From: CAIOSQ01 sp044359885
GTDB lineage: Bacteria > Pseudomonadota > Alphaproteobacteria > CACIAM-22H2
Length of the DNA: 16,645 nt
NCBI GenBank assembly: GCA_044359885.1
Contig: JBIKLI010000060.1
Coordinates: 1 to 16,645, forward strand
Reading direction: 5' to 3'
Below are positions 8,295 to 15,637 of this stretch, piece after piece. The notes beneath the pieces are model-generated. The model saw only the letters and a program-made list of their open reading frames with translations. It was not told the origin of the DNA and did no database searches. Numbering within the stretch: the stretch's first letter is position 1; each line of letters starts with the position of its first letter. The position numbers and the translations under genes were made by a program.

Positions 8295-8903
8295 TCACTC
8301 CAGGGCGAAGCTCCGGCCGCGCTCGTTCCGGGCGAAGGCTGTCATCAGCGGCGGGACAAGCCGCGCGAGGATCGCCGCGCGATCGCCGTCGGCGTCGTCG
8401 TAGCGGACGTTCCCCTGCCAGACGCGCGACCCGGTCCGGCGATCGTCGAGCGAGGCGTTTATCACGTAGCGGAGGCCGGGCGCGGCACGACGCGGCGCGG
8501 CTTCGCCTGTGCGCCGCATCGGCTGTTCCGGCACGGGCGACGGAGCCTGATCGCCGGGGGAGTTCCCCGGCCCGGTCGTCGGGGCGGATGGCGCGCGGGT
8601 CCCGGCGCCGGAGGCGACGGGACGCACCTCGCTGTCGAAGCTCAGCCGGAACGGGGCCGACGCGTCGCCGAGCAGGTAGCCGCCGCGCGCGAGGGCGGCC
8701 CGGAAAGCGGCGGCGATCCCCAGGTTTTCCGGCCGGTCGTCCAGCGGCGACACTTCGATCATCGCCCCGGTCGGCACCGGATGGAAGGCGCGGCCTGTCG
8801 TGCGCCCGGGTCTGGCGTCCTGGGCCCGGGCCACGCGCGCGGGCAGCGCCGCCGCGAAGAGAGCGAGGGAGAGCTTCGCGAGCAGGGTACGGCGGGCGAT
8901 CAC
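8295..8903 (-). CDS. Exported protein of unknown function, upstream of the FtsH-like protease
   Basis: No family is recognised. The 202-residue product begins with ARRTLLAKLSLALFAAALP and then ARVARAQ-DA, a signal peptide with a likely cleavage near residue 28. The twin arginine followed by TLLAKL is Tat-like but lacks the full consensus. The mature part has two ordered stretches: one around IEVSPLDDRPENLGIAAAFRAAL and a C-terminal one around RYVINASLDD...VWQGNVRYDD, ending in a helix PPLMTAFARN. They are separated by a Pro/Gly/Ala-rich spacer. It is probably periplasmic. The GTG at 8903 is chosen because GGAG (complement of 8911-8914) sits 7 bases upstream and the signal peptide starts right there; no ATG gives a better start. 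Its stop lies 20 bases before the protease start, so the two are likely cotranscribed. Confidence 0.7.
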   Translation of the reverse strand: MIARRTLLAKLSLALFAAALPARVARAQDARPGRTTGRAFHPVPTGAMIEVSPLDDRPENLGIAAAFRAALARGGYLLGDASAPFRLSFDSEVRPVASGAGTRAPSAPTTGPGNSPGDQAPSPVPEQPMRRTGEAAPRRAAPGLRYVINASLDDRRTGSRVWQGNVRYDDADGDRAAILARLVPPLMTAFARNERGRSFALE

Positions 8904-9086
8904 GGGCAGGCTCCGATCCGATGGGGGCCGCGCACGACGTCGGCGCGCTACTCGATGAAACACGATCTTGCCCTTCGCCGGAAGCGGCGTATCGTCCAGG
9001 GGTCCGACCGGATCGCGGGGGCCGAGGACCGGGAACCTCTCTGGCCCGCGCGACGAGCGGTTCCGGCGGCAGCCAAGGGGAATGCG
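8904..9086. promoter_or_regulatory. Divergent intergenic region between the exported-protein/ftsH unit and the dioxygenase gene
   Basis: This 183-base gap separates two units transcribed away from each other, so it should hold both promoters and their leaders. The ribosome-binding sites are visible: complement of CTCC at 8911-8914 for the - strand gene, and AAGGGG at 9075-9080 for the + strand gene. I could not pick a convincing -35/-10 pair or operator in it. A small hairpin CGCCG-GAAG-CGGCG at 8976-8989 is weak. Confidence 0.4.
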
Positions 9087-9974
9087 ATGGAAACGATCGA
9101 AACGCGGACGGCGCCGCCCTCGCTTTGCGCCGCGGACGTGGCGGCCTACAGGCGCGACGGGTTCACGGTGCTGCGCGGCGCGATCGGGGCGCGACATGTC
9201 GACGCCTGCATCGCCGACATCGCGGCGCTGGCCAGCGGCCGGTTGCCGGCGCGCACGACCGAGATCGCGTTCGAAGCGGGCACCGATCCGGACCGGCTGC
9301 GGCCGGAGCAACGAGAGGACCATGTCCGGAAGCTGTCGTGGTATGTCGAGGACTCGGAACCGCTGCGGGGCGCGGCGATGGCGCCGCGTCTCCACCGCGC
9401 GCTCGACCAGCTTCTGGGCGAAGGACGCGTCCTGTTCCAGGACATGGCCCTGATCAAGCCGCCGCGCATCGGATCCGCGAAGCCCTGGCATCAGGACGCC
9501 GCCTATTTCCGGGTGAGCGACCCCGGCCTGATCGTCGGCGTATGGATCGCGCTGGACGCGGCGCGGCCCGAGAATGGCTGCATGGAGGTCGTTCCGGGGT
9601 CGCATCTCGACGGTCCGGCCGTCCATCTGCCGCACGCGGACATGAACCAGTGCGAAATCCGGGCCGATCGCCTGCGTCTCGCCGATCGCGTCGCGGTCGA
9701 ACTCGATCCTGGCGACGCGCTGATCTTCCACGCTTTTCTGCATCACTACACCGCGCCGAACCGTTCGGCGCTGCGCCGGCGCGCCGTCCAGTTCCATTTC
9801 CACCAGACGGGGCTGCGGTGGCTGGGGCTGGAGGACCATCGCCGGCACTATCGCGACGAGACCGGCGCCTATGCGGGGTGCACCGTGCAGAGCGTGCCGA
9901 CCGCGCCGGGGCGGGAATTCGTCTATACGGGCGGACGGCAGCGACCCGTGGTCGCGGTGCCGGAGTGGCGGTGA
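9087..9974 (+). CDS. Phytanoyl-CoA dioxygenase family protein (Fe(II)/2-oxoglutarate oxygenase)
   Basis: This 295-residue cytoplasmic enzyme of the PhyH family uses Fe(II), O2 and 2-oxoglutarate to hydroxylate a small organic substrate that cannot be deduced. The double-stranded beta-helix fold shows the iron triad: HQD in KPWHQDAAYF (His135, Asp137) and distal His220 in HHYTAPNRS. Arg232 in LRRRAVQFHF is the likely 2-oxoglutarate carboxylate ligand. The segment ALDAARPENGCMEVVPGSHLDG is also typical. The start at 9087 has AAGGGG at 9075-9080; the open frame upstream is intergenic. Its TGA overlaps the ATG of the racemase-family gene, so the two proteins are translationally coupled and probably act in one pathway. 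Family members act on fatty acyl-CoAs, ectoine, phosphonates or halogenation targets, so substrate transfer by homology is unsafe. Confidence 0.88.
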   Translation: METIETRTAPPSLCAADVAAYRRDGFTVLRGAIGARHVDACIADIAALASGRLPARTTEIAFEAGTDPDRLRPEQREDHVRKLSWYVEDSEPLRGAAMAPRLHRALDQLLGEGRVLFQDMALIKPPRIGSAKPWHQDAAYFRVSDPGLIVGVWIALDAARPENGCMEVVPGSHLDGPAVHLPHADMNQCEIRADRLRLADRVAVELDPGDALIFHAFLHHYTAPNRSALRRRAVQFHFHQTGLRWLGLEDHRRHYRDETGAYAGCTVQSVPTAPGREFVYTGGRQRPVVAVPEWR

Positions 9975-10636
9975 TGGCGATGCGGCGGCTCGCGATGCTG
10001 CACACGGTCGGCATTCTGGTCGACCGGTTCAGGGGGCTGCTCGCCGGCCGGATCCCGGCGGCGGTCGACACGGTCCACTTGCTCGACGAAAGCCTGCTGC
10101 GCGACCTGATGCGCGACGGCCAGACGCCTTCGATCGTGCGTCGCGTCGTCGGGTTCGCGACCCAGGCGGCCGACGCCGGTGCCGACCTGATCGTCTTCAC
10201 CTGTTCGTCGACGTCGCCGGCGATCGACGTCGCGCGGCAGGTGATCGGCGTTCCGATCCTCAAGATCGACGATCCGATGGCTGCGCGCGCCGTCGAGACC
10301 GGTGCGCGGATCGGGATCGTCTGCACGACGTCCAGCACGCGCGGACCGAGCGCCGAGCTGGTGCGCGCGCATGCCGTGAAGGTCGGCCGCGCGGTCGAGG
10401 TGGAGACGATGCTTGTCCCCGGGGCTTTCGAGGCGCTGCAAGGCGGCCGGCGCGACGTGCACGACGGGCTTGTCAGCGAGGCTGCCCTGTCGGTCGCCGC
10501 GCGCAACGATGTGCTCGTGCTCGCCCAGGCCTCGCTCGCGCATCTCGCCGAACCCCTGTCGGCGCGCGCATCTGTCCCGGTTCTGTCCAGCCCGCCGCTC
10601 TGCGTCGAGGCGATCGGCCGCTTCTACGCGGGCTGA
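9974..10636 (+). CDS. Asp/Glu racemase superfamily protein
   Basis: This 220-residue protein belongs to the aspartate/glutamate/hydantoin racemase superfamily, which includes racemases, maleate isomerase and arylmalonate decarboxylase, all using cysteine acid-base chemistry on a substrate alpha-carbon. The N-terminal half carries the nucleophile motif FTCSSTSP with Cys77. In the C-terminal half the place where a second catalytic cysteine is often found reads VLAQASLAHL, without cysteine. Cys210 in LSSPPLCVEA is close by in sequence but not in the usual motif. Two-cysteine racemisation is therefore not certain, and a one-cysteine isomerase or decarboxylase is possible. ATG at 9974 overlaps the dioxygenase stop (TGATG) and has GGAG at 9962-9965, spaced 8 bases. 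The stop lies 4 bases from the convergent creatininase-family gene. Confidence 0.82.
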   Translation: MAMRRLAMLHTVGILVDRFRGLLAGRIPAAVDTVHLLDESLLRDLMRDGQTPSIVRRVVGFATQAADAGADLIVFTCSSTSPAIDVARQVIGVPILKIDDPMAARAVETGARIGIVCTTSSTRGPSAELVRAHAVKVGRAVEVETMLVPGAFEALQGGRRDVHDGLVSEAALSVAARNDVLVLAQASLAHLAEPLSARASVPVLSSPPLCVEAIGRFYAG

Positions 10637-10640
10637 GCCT

Positions 10641-11417
10641 TCACATCGGCTCGGTCCATACCCGTTCCTCGAGGAGCGCGCGGGCGACCGCGCCGGAGAT
10701 CGCGTCGAGCAGGCGCATGCCCTTCTCCGGGGTCGCCGCGCCGGCCTCGCCGATGACGCCGATCGGCGATCGGCTCGACAATTGCCGCCAGCGATAGACC
10801 CCGGGATTCACGCCGGCGATGGCGGAGAGGCCGGGGATGTAGGGTCCGTGCATCTGCGACAATTCGTTGCGATCGATCAGTTCGGGCGTCAGCGCCAGCA
10901 TCATCGACGTCTCCGCCTCGCAGGCATGCAACAGGTACTGCTGTTTTTCCAGGATCGCCGCGATCTCATTCTGCGCGATGTTCCAGTAGGTGCCACCGGC
11001 GATCGGTACCCGGTGCTTCACGGTGAACTCGGTCACGAAGGTGTAGACCCCGTCGGTGTTGCCGCCGTGGCCGTTCAGCACGAAGATCCGCCGGAACCCG
11101 TGGCGAAGGATGGACTCGCAGGCGCAGCCGAGAACCGCCGCCATCGTCGCGTAGTCGAGGGTGATCGTGCCGGACAGCGACATATGGTGCTCGGACATTC
11201 CGTAGGGGATGGTCGGCGCCACGATGGTCGGGTGTTCGGCGGTCATCTTGCGTGCCGCCCGGTGCGCGACTTCCGTCGCGAGCCGGGAATCGACCTGGGT
11301 GGGAAGATGCGGCCCATGCTGTTCCGTCGATCCGATCGGCAGGATGACGATCGCGTTGCGCCGCGCCAGCGCCGCGATTTCCGATGCCTTGAGCCGAGAC
11401 CACTCGATCTCCGTCAT
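10641..11417 (-). CDS. Creatininase family amidohydrolase
   Basis: This 258-residue metal-dependent hydrolase is of the creatininase fold. Known members include creatininase, the formamide hydrolase of archaeal riboflavin/F420 biosynthesis (ArfB) and the mycofactocin peptidase MftE. All metal-site motifs are present: GSTEQHGPHLP (Glu32, His34), Asp43 in QVDSR, NGHGGN (His117), and HACEAETS (His164, Glu167), close to the family's HAGE motif. The active site is thus intact, but the amide substrate is unknown. ATG at 11417 is preceded by AAGGAGG (complement of 11422-11428) 5 bases away; the frame extends to 11618 but this ribosome-binding site decides the start. It faces the dioxygenase/racemase pair with 4 bases between stops, so a shared pathway is possible but not required by the layout. 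Confidence 0.88.
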   Translation of the reverse strand: MTEIEWSRLKASEIAALARRNAIVILPIGSTEQHGPHLPTQVDSRLATEVAHRAARKMTAEHPTIVAPTIPYGMSEHHMSLSGTITLDYATMAAVLGCACESILRHGFRRIFVLNGHGGNTDGVYTFVTEFTVKHRVPIAGGTYWNIAQNEIAAILEKQQYLLHACEAETSMMLALTPELIDRNELSQMHGPYIPGLSAIAGVNPGVYRWRQLSSRSPIGVIGEAGAATPEKGMRLLDAISGAVARALLEERVWTEPM

Positions 11418-11505
11418 GCGTTCCTCCTTGTGCCGGCGTCGCAACCGCGCGCCGCGCATTACGCCTGCCGGCTTTCCGGGCGTCAAAGCCTTTCCCGGGC
11501 CGGCG

Positions 11506-11955
11506 CTACGGTGCCCGGTCGGGTTCGACCTGAAGCACGATCCCGTCCGATCCGCAGATCCGCACCGTGGTCCCGGCGGGAAGCTCCGGCCCCACGACCT
11601 GCCATACCGTGTCGCCAAGGCGGACCGTGCCGCGGCCGCGGACGATCGCCGTCTCCAGCGTCGCGAACTGGCCGTGCAGCCGCGCGGTGCCGATGTTCAC
11701 ATCGGTCGTCGCCAGGGGTTCGGGGCGCCGATGGCGCAGCTTGAGACCGACGAGCACGCAGGCGATGGCCAGCAGGACGAAGGTCAGGATCTGGGCCTGC
11801 CAGCCCCAGGGCGCCATCCCGGCCAGATCGGCCGCCGCGAGGCCGAAGCCCAGCGCGACGGCCGCCACGCCCGTCCAGAGCAGCAGGGTGCCGGGCGCGA
11901 AGATCTCGGCGATCGCAAGGCCGATGCCGAGGACGATCCAGAGCCAGGGGGCCAT
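11506..11955 (-). CDS. NfeD family membrane protein
   Basis: This short-form NfeD protein (149 residues from the ATG at 11955) partners SPFH/stomatin-like proteins in membrane microdomain organisation or quality control. Three hydrophobic segments at about 4-22, 25-45 and 52-71 are followed by a soluble OB-fold domain of about 84-145, with GTARLHGQFATLETAIVRGR and DTVWQVVGPELPAGTTVRI typical of the family. It lacks the serine-protease domain of long NfeD proteins. Start choice: MAPWLWIVLG is the usual family beginning. An in-frame ATG at 11979 would add 8 residues and overlap the upstream SPFH gene by 14 bases; neither has a strong ribosome-binding site. It is the second gene of a SPFH-nfeD pair, equivalent in arrangement to E. 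coli qmcA-ybbJ. Confidence 0.88.
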   Translation of the reverse strand: MAPWLWIVLGIGLAIAEIFAPGTLLLWTGVAAVALGFGLAAADLAGMAPWGWQAQILTFVLLAIACVLVGLKLRHRRPEPLATTDVNIGTARLHGQFATLETAIVRGRGTVRLGDTVWQVVGPELPAGTTVRICGSDGIVLQVEPDRAP

Positions 11956-11965
11956 CGCGCGAACG

Positions 11966-12916
11966 TCAGCCCCTGGCATCCGTCGACCGGGGACTGGTCG
12001 CGCGCGCGACCGCGGCGTCGCGCGCGAGTTCCGCGATGCCCGCGAGCGATCCCAGCACCGCGGTCGCTTCCACCGGCATCAGCAGCGTCTTCTGGTTCGG
12101 GCTGTCGGCGAACTTGGCCAGCGCCTCGACGTATTTCTGTGCGACGAAATAATTGACGGCCGCGGCGCTGCCGCCGGCGATCGCCTCGCTCACCAGGCGC
12201 GTCGCCTCGGCCTCGGCGGCGGCCAGACGCTCGCGCGCCTCGGCGTCGCGGAACGCCGCCTCGCGACGTCCCTCGGCCTCCAGGATCGCGCTCTGCTTCT
12301 GGCCCTCGGCGCGCAGGATCGCGGCCTGCTTGTCGCCCTCGGCGGTCAGGATGTCGGCGCGCTTCGCACGCTCGGCCGTCATCTGCTTGCCCATCGCCTC
12401 GAGCAGGTTGGCGGGCGGCTGGATGTTGCGCAGTTCGATCCGGGTCACCTTCACGCCCCAGGGCGTGGTGGCCTGATCGATCACCGAAAGCAGCCTGGCG
12501 TTGATCAGGTCGCGCTGGGACAGCGCCTCGTCCAGGTCCATGGCGCCGATGACCGAACGGATGTTCGTCATCGCGAGATTGGTCAGCGCCACGCCCAGGT
12601 TCTGGACCTCGTAGGCGGCCTTGGCGGCGTCGAGAACCTGGAAGAACATCACGCCGTCGGCGGTGACCGTCGCGTTGTCCTTGCTGATGACCTCCTGGCT
12701 GGCGATGTCGAGCACGGTCTCCATCATCGACAGCTTGCGTCCGATGCGGTCGATGAACGGGATGATCACGCTCAGCCCCGGCGACAGGGTCCGGGTGTAC
12801 CGGCCAAGGCGTTCGACCGTCCATTCCTGACCCTGGGGCACCGTCTTCACGCCCATCAGGATCGTGACCAGCGCCAGCGCGAGAATCGCCAGGATGATCG
12901 CCGCACCGGGTTCCAT
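11966..12916 (-). CDS. SPFH/Band 7 (stomatin-like, QmcA type) membrane protein
   Basis: This 316-residue stomatin/prohibitin-family protein has one N-terminal membrane anchor (about 4-24), the SPFH domain (about 27-190: VPQGQEWTVERLGRYTRTLSPGL, then DNATVTADGVMFFQV and WGVKVTRIELRNIQPP), and a long charged Ala/Glu-rich coiled coil (about 190-250, with repeated AILxAEG units) that drives oligomerisation. The C-terminal segment NYFVAQKYVEALAKFADSPNQKTLLMPVE is typical of the QmcA/paraslipin branch. Such proteins form large rings at the inner membrane and often modulate membrane proteases such as FtsH. ATG at 12916 has GGAG (complement of 12924-12927) 7 bases upstream. It is transcribed first, with nfeD next. 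An FtsH-like protease is encoded about 3.7 kb away, but not in the same operon. Confidence 0.9.
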   Translation of the reverse strand: MEPGAAIILAILALALVTILMGVKTVPQGQEWTVERLGRYTRTLSPGLSVIIPFIDRIGRKLSMMETVLDIASQEVISKDNATVTADGVMFFQVLDAAKAAYEVQNLGVALTNLAMTNIRSVIGAMDLDEALSQRDLINARLLSVIDQATTPWGVKVTRIELRNIQPPANLLEAMGKQMTAERAKRADILTAEGDKQAAILRAEGQKQSAILEAEGRREAAFRDAEARERLAAAEAEATRLVSEAIAGGSAAAVNYFVAQKYVEALAKFADSPNQKTLLMPVEATAVLGSLAGIAELARDAAVARATSPRSTDARG

Positions 12917-13127
12917 GGCTTCTCTCCGTCGTGAGGATGGTCGCCAGATTATTCCTGGCAGGCCGGACGGACGAGCGGGAAATTCGGCGCCGTCCCGGCG
13001 CGCATGCCTGCTGGGGCGGCTCGACAGAGGTTCCTTTCGCCTTTCTTGGCCGGGAGGGGTCGGTTACTCTTCTCGTTTCGGCGCTGCGGGACGCGGCGCC
13101 GGCCAAGGCGATTCCGGGGGCCCTGAT
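12917..13127. promoter_or_regulatory. Divergent intergenic region between the SPFH gene and the URC cluster
   Basis: This 211-base gap must carry promoters in both directions. A short AT-rich patch (AGATTATTCCT, 12946-12956), read on the - strand as AGGAATAATCT, is a plausible -10 region for the SPFH gene, about 30 bases before its start codon. A second AT-richer stretch with TTCCTTTCGCCTTTCTTGG (13031-13049) precedes the URC1 gene. An imperfect inverted element lies at 12976-12997: CGGGA and TCCCG flank a sequence that contains the palindrome CGGCGCCG. It could be an operator for the pyrimidine cluster, but in such GC-rich DNA chance palindromes are common. Confidence 0.35.
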
Positions 13128-14384
13128 ATGGACCGCAAGAAGCCGTCGAGCAGGCATATCGTCCTGACTTCGCATCCCGGCGGTGGGCCGAAGCCGCTGC
13201 CGATCCTTTGGGGGGCCGCCAGCGCGGCCGATCGCGGGCCGGTGATCGGGACGGTCACGACGCCCGCTTATCGCAACGTCATCGGGACACATTCCGGGTC
13301 CTACGGCATCTACCGTGCGCTTGCCGTCGCGGCCGGGCGCCTCGATCCCGACCATGTCCCCGACCTGACCAACACCGCCCCGGTCGATGCGATCGGACCG
13401 CATCCGCAATGGTCGGATCCCGAGCGGATCGTTTCGCTCGACCCCTGGGGCCATCGCGCGGCCGAGATCTTCGACGACCTGATCGCCCAGGGCTACGATA
13501 TCCGGCCGACCATCGCCGTCACCCGCGCCCAGATCTTCATGCCCGAGCTGAAGGCGGCGATGGATGCCGGACGGCTGCGTTCCGACAACCGGGTCCTGCT
13601 GCCGAACGGAAACGCCCGGGTCACCAAGATCGCGATCGAGCCGGTCTGGCATCTGCCGGGGATCGCGCGGCGCTTCGCGATCGACGAGACCGCGCTGCGC
13701 CGGGACCTGTTCGAGTTCACCGGCGGCATGTATCCCGAACTGGTGACGCGCCCGGACATGGAGGTCTTCCTGCCGCCGATCGGCGGCATGACTGTCTATG
13801 TGTTCGGCGACATGGACCGCGTCGGCAATCCGCGTCATCCGCTCGCATGCCGCGTGCACGACGAGTGCAACGGATCGGACGTCTTCGGGTCGGACATCTG
13901 CACCTGCCGACCCTATCTGGTCCATGGGATCGAGTTGTGCATCGAGATGGCCCAGTCGGGCGGTACCGGCGTGATCGTCTACAACCGCAAGGAGGGACGG
14001 GCGCTGGGCGAGGTGACGAAGTTCCTGGTCTACAACGCGCGCAAGCGCCAGGAAGGCGGCGATCGTGCCGACCAGTATTTCAAGCGTACCGAATGCATCG
14101 CCGGCGTACAGGACATGCGCTTCCAGGAATTGATGCCCGACGTGCTCAACTGGCTCGGCATCCGGCGCATCGACCGGCTCGCCTCGATGAGCGACATGAA
14201 GCACGGGGCCCTGGCCCGCGGCGGGATCGAGGTCGGCGAGCGTGTCGCCATCCCGGACGAGCTCGTCCCCGCCGACGCGCGCGTCGAGATGGACGCCAAG
14301 GTCGCCGCCGGATACTTCACCCCCGCCGCGACGCCGGACGCCAAGGAACTGGCGCGGCCGAAGGGCAGGGGACTCCAGGATTGA
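13128..14384 (+). CDS. URC1-type GTP cyclohydrolase II homologue (uracil catabolism)
   Basis: This 418-residue protein has a GTP-cyclohydrolase-II domain in its C-terminal half and a long N-terminal extension (about 1-215) that ordinary RibA lacks, the layout of the URC1/Urg1 family required for uracil degradation by the URC route in yeasts and found in many bacteria. Zinc-ligand spacing is exactly that of RibA: Cys247, Cys258 and Cys260 in HDECNGSDVFGSDICTC. The nucleotide loop reads VYNRKEGRALGEV, where RibA has RQEGRGIGL, so the substrate probably differs from GTP. The end (GIRRIDRLASMSDMKHGAL, then VAAGYFTP) is characteristic of the family. In the URC model it acts on a uracil-derived nucleotide to open the ring. 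ATG 13128 follows GGGGG with 7-base spacing; the upstream frame crosses intergenic DNA. No 3,4-dihydroxybutanone-phosphate synthase domain is present. Confidence 0.88.
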   Translation: MDRKKPSSRHIVLTSHPGGGPKPLPILWGAASAADRGPVIGTVTTPAYRNVIGTHSGSYGIYRALAVAAGRLDPDHVPDLTNTAPVDAIGPHPQWSDPERIVSLDPWGHRAAEIFDDLIAQGYDIRPTIAVTRAQIFMPELKAAMDAGRLRSDNRVLLPNGNARVTKIAIEPVWHLPGIARRFAIDETALRRDLFEFTGGMYPELVTRPDMEVFLPPIGGMTVYVFGDMDRVGNPRHPLACRVHDECNGSDVFGSDICTCRPYLVHGIELCIEMAQSGGTGVIVYNRKEGRALGEVTKFLVYNARKRQEGGDRADQYFKRTECIAGVQDMRFQELMPDVLNWLGIRRIDRLASMSDMKHGALARGGIEVGERVAIPDELVPADARVEMDAKVAAGYFTPAATPDAKELARPKGRGLQD

Positions 14385-14389
14385 GCACG

Positions 14390-15607
14390 ATGCGCGACCC
14401 CGTGGCGCTGCTGCGCGACCCCGCGACGATCCGGGCACGCTGCGCGCTTGTCTTCGCCGCGGCGGAGACCGGGCGGACGGCGCATTTCGCGCTCGACATG
14501 ACGCGGCTCGCCGACTGCGCGCGCTATGTCGCCCAGGTCATGGACGAGGCGTATCCGGACGGCCATGTGCCCTTCCATGCACGCTGGCGCCACTTCGTCA
14601 CGGGCGGCGCCGACCGCTGGGCGCCGCTGGCCGCGCGCCTCGCTGACCGGGCGCCGATCGACCGACTGCGCGCAGCCTTCGACCTTGCCATCGTCTCGGT
14701 GCTTCTGGACGCCGGCGCGGGTGGCGCCTGGCGCTATCGCGCGCAGGATGGGGCCGTCCTGTCGCGCTCCGAGGGGCTGGCGGTCGCCAGCCTGGAGATG
14801 TTCGCCGCCGGCCTGTTCTCGGCCGATCCGCTTGACCCGCTGCGCGCGGACGCCGCGGTGCTCTCGGCGACCGATGCCCGGGCGCTGGCGGCCGGTTTCC
14901 AGGTGGACGAGGCCAATCCGATGGTCGGCCTCGAGGGACGCGCCGAGTTGCTGCGGCGGCTGGGCAGGACGATCGAGGAACTGGCGCCGCTCTACGCCAT
15001 GTCCGGCCGGATCGGCGGCCTCGCCGACGGTCTGGTCGCGCGTGCGGCCGGCGCGCCGCTGCCGGCCGCCGAGATCCTGCGTGCGCTTCTGGCGGCGCTG
15101 GGACCGGTCTGGCCGCCGCGCGTCGTCCTGGACGGGGTCAATCTGGGCGATGTCGGCCGCCACCCGGCGGCGCGCGGCGAAGGTGCCACCGACGGGCTCG
15201 TGCCCTTCCACAAGCTTTCGCAGTGGCTCGCCTACTCTCTGATCGAACCATTGCAGGCCCATGGCGTGGCGGTCCAGGGCCTGGATGCGCTGACCGGCCT
15301 GCCCGAGTATCGCAACGGCGGGCTCTTCATCGACATGGGCGTGCTCGTCCCGCGCCATGCCGACGTCTTCTCGCGCGACCATGACGCGACCAGCGAACTG
15401 GTCGTCGAATGGCGCGCGCTGACCGTCTGCCTGCTCGACCGGCTCGCCGCCGCGATCCGCGCCGCGCGCGGCCAGGACGCGGTCTCGCTGCCGCTCGCCA
15501 AGGTGCTTGAAGGCGGGACCTGGGCGGCCGGCCGGCGGATCGCCCGGACGCGACGCCCCGACGGCGGCCCGCCGATCGCGGTGATTTCGGACGGCACCGT
15601 CTTCTGA
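14390..15607 (+). CDS. URC4/Urg3 (DUF1688) family protein
   Basis: This 405-residue protein of the DUF1688 family matches fungal URC4/Urg3, genetically needed for uracil use through the URC pathway but without an agreed reaction. Recognisable stretches are SVLLDAGAGGAWRYR (about residues 104-118), the RSEGLAVASLEMFAAGLFS region, NPMVGLEGRAELLRRLG, and the C-terminal VPFHKLSQWLAYSLIEPL and GLPEYRNGGLFIDMGVL. It has no signal peptide or membrane segment, so it is cytoplasmic. The start is ATG 14390, six codon-free bases after the URC1 stop, with AGGA at 14377-14380. A TTG at 14381, overlapping the URC1 stop, is an alternative that adds 3 residues. Tight spacing to URC1 and to upp supports one operon and one pathway. 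Confidence 0.88.
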   Translation: MRDPVALLRDPATIRARCALVFAAAETGRTAHFALDMTRLADCARYVAQVMDEAYPDGHVPFHARWRHFVTGGADRWAPLAARLADRAPIDRLRAAFDLAIVSVLLDAGAGGAWRYRAQDGAVLSRSEGLAVASLEMFAAGLFSADPLDPLRADAAVLSATDARALAAGFQVDEANPMVGLEGRAELLRRLGRTIEELAPLYAMSGRIGGLADGLVARAAGAPLPAAEILRALLAALGPVWPPRVVLDGVNLGDVGRHPAARGEGATDGLVPFHKLSQWLAYSLIEPLQAHGVAVQGLDALTGLPEYRNGGLFIDMGVLVPRHADVFSRDHDATSELVVEWRALTVCLLDRLAAAIRAARGQDAVSLPLAKVLEGGTWAAGRRIARTRRPDGGPPIAVISDGTVF

Positions 15608-15637
15608 CCCGCCCCCACAGAGCCGAAAGGAACCCTC

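Noticed and set aside
8976..8989. Small hairpin CGCCG-GAAG-CGGCG in the divergent spacer
   Set aside because: A five-pair stem in GC-rich DNA is expected by chance; there is no T-run after it and no second copy.
11472..11500. Possible terminator stem (CCGGG ... CCCGG) between the creatininase and nfeD genes
   Set aside because: The stem is only about 5 pairs, the loop is long, and no T-run follows on the relevant strand.
11418..11618. N-terminal extension of the creatininase-family frame
   Set aside because: The strong AAGGAGG site just before the ATG at 11417 and the family's usual N-terminus fix the start; the extension would run into the nfeD coding region on the same strand.
11784..14438. 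Very long - strand open frame (884 codons) spanning the SPFH gene and the URC1 gene
   Set aside because: It lies across two well-identified genes and their intergenic region, and its translation is low-complexity Arg/Gly/Asp-rich text with no family match. High GC makes stop codons rare in shadow frames.
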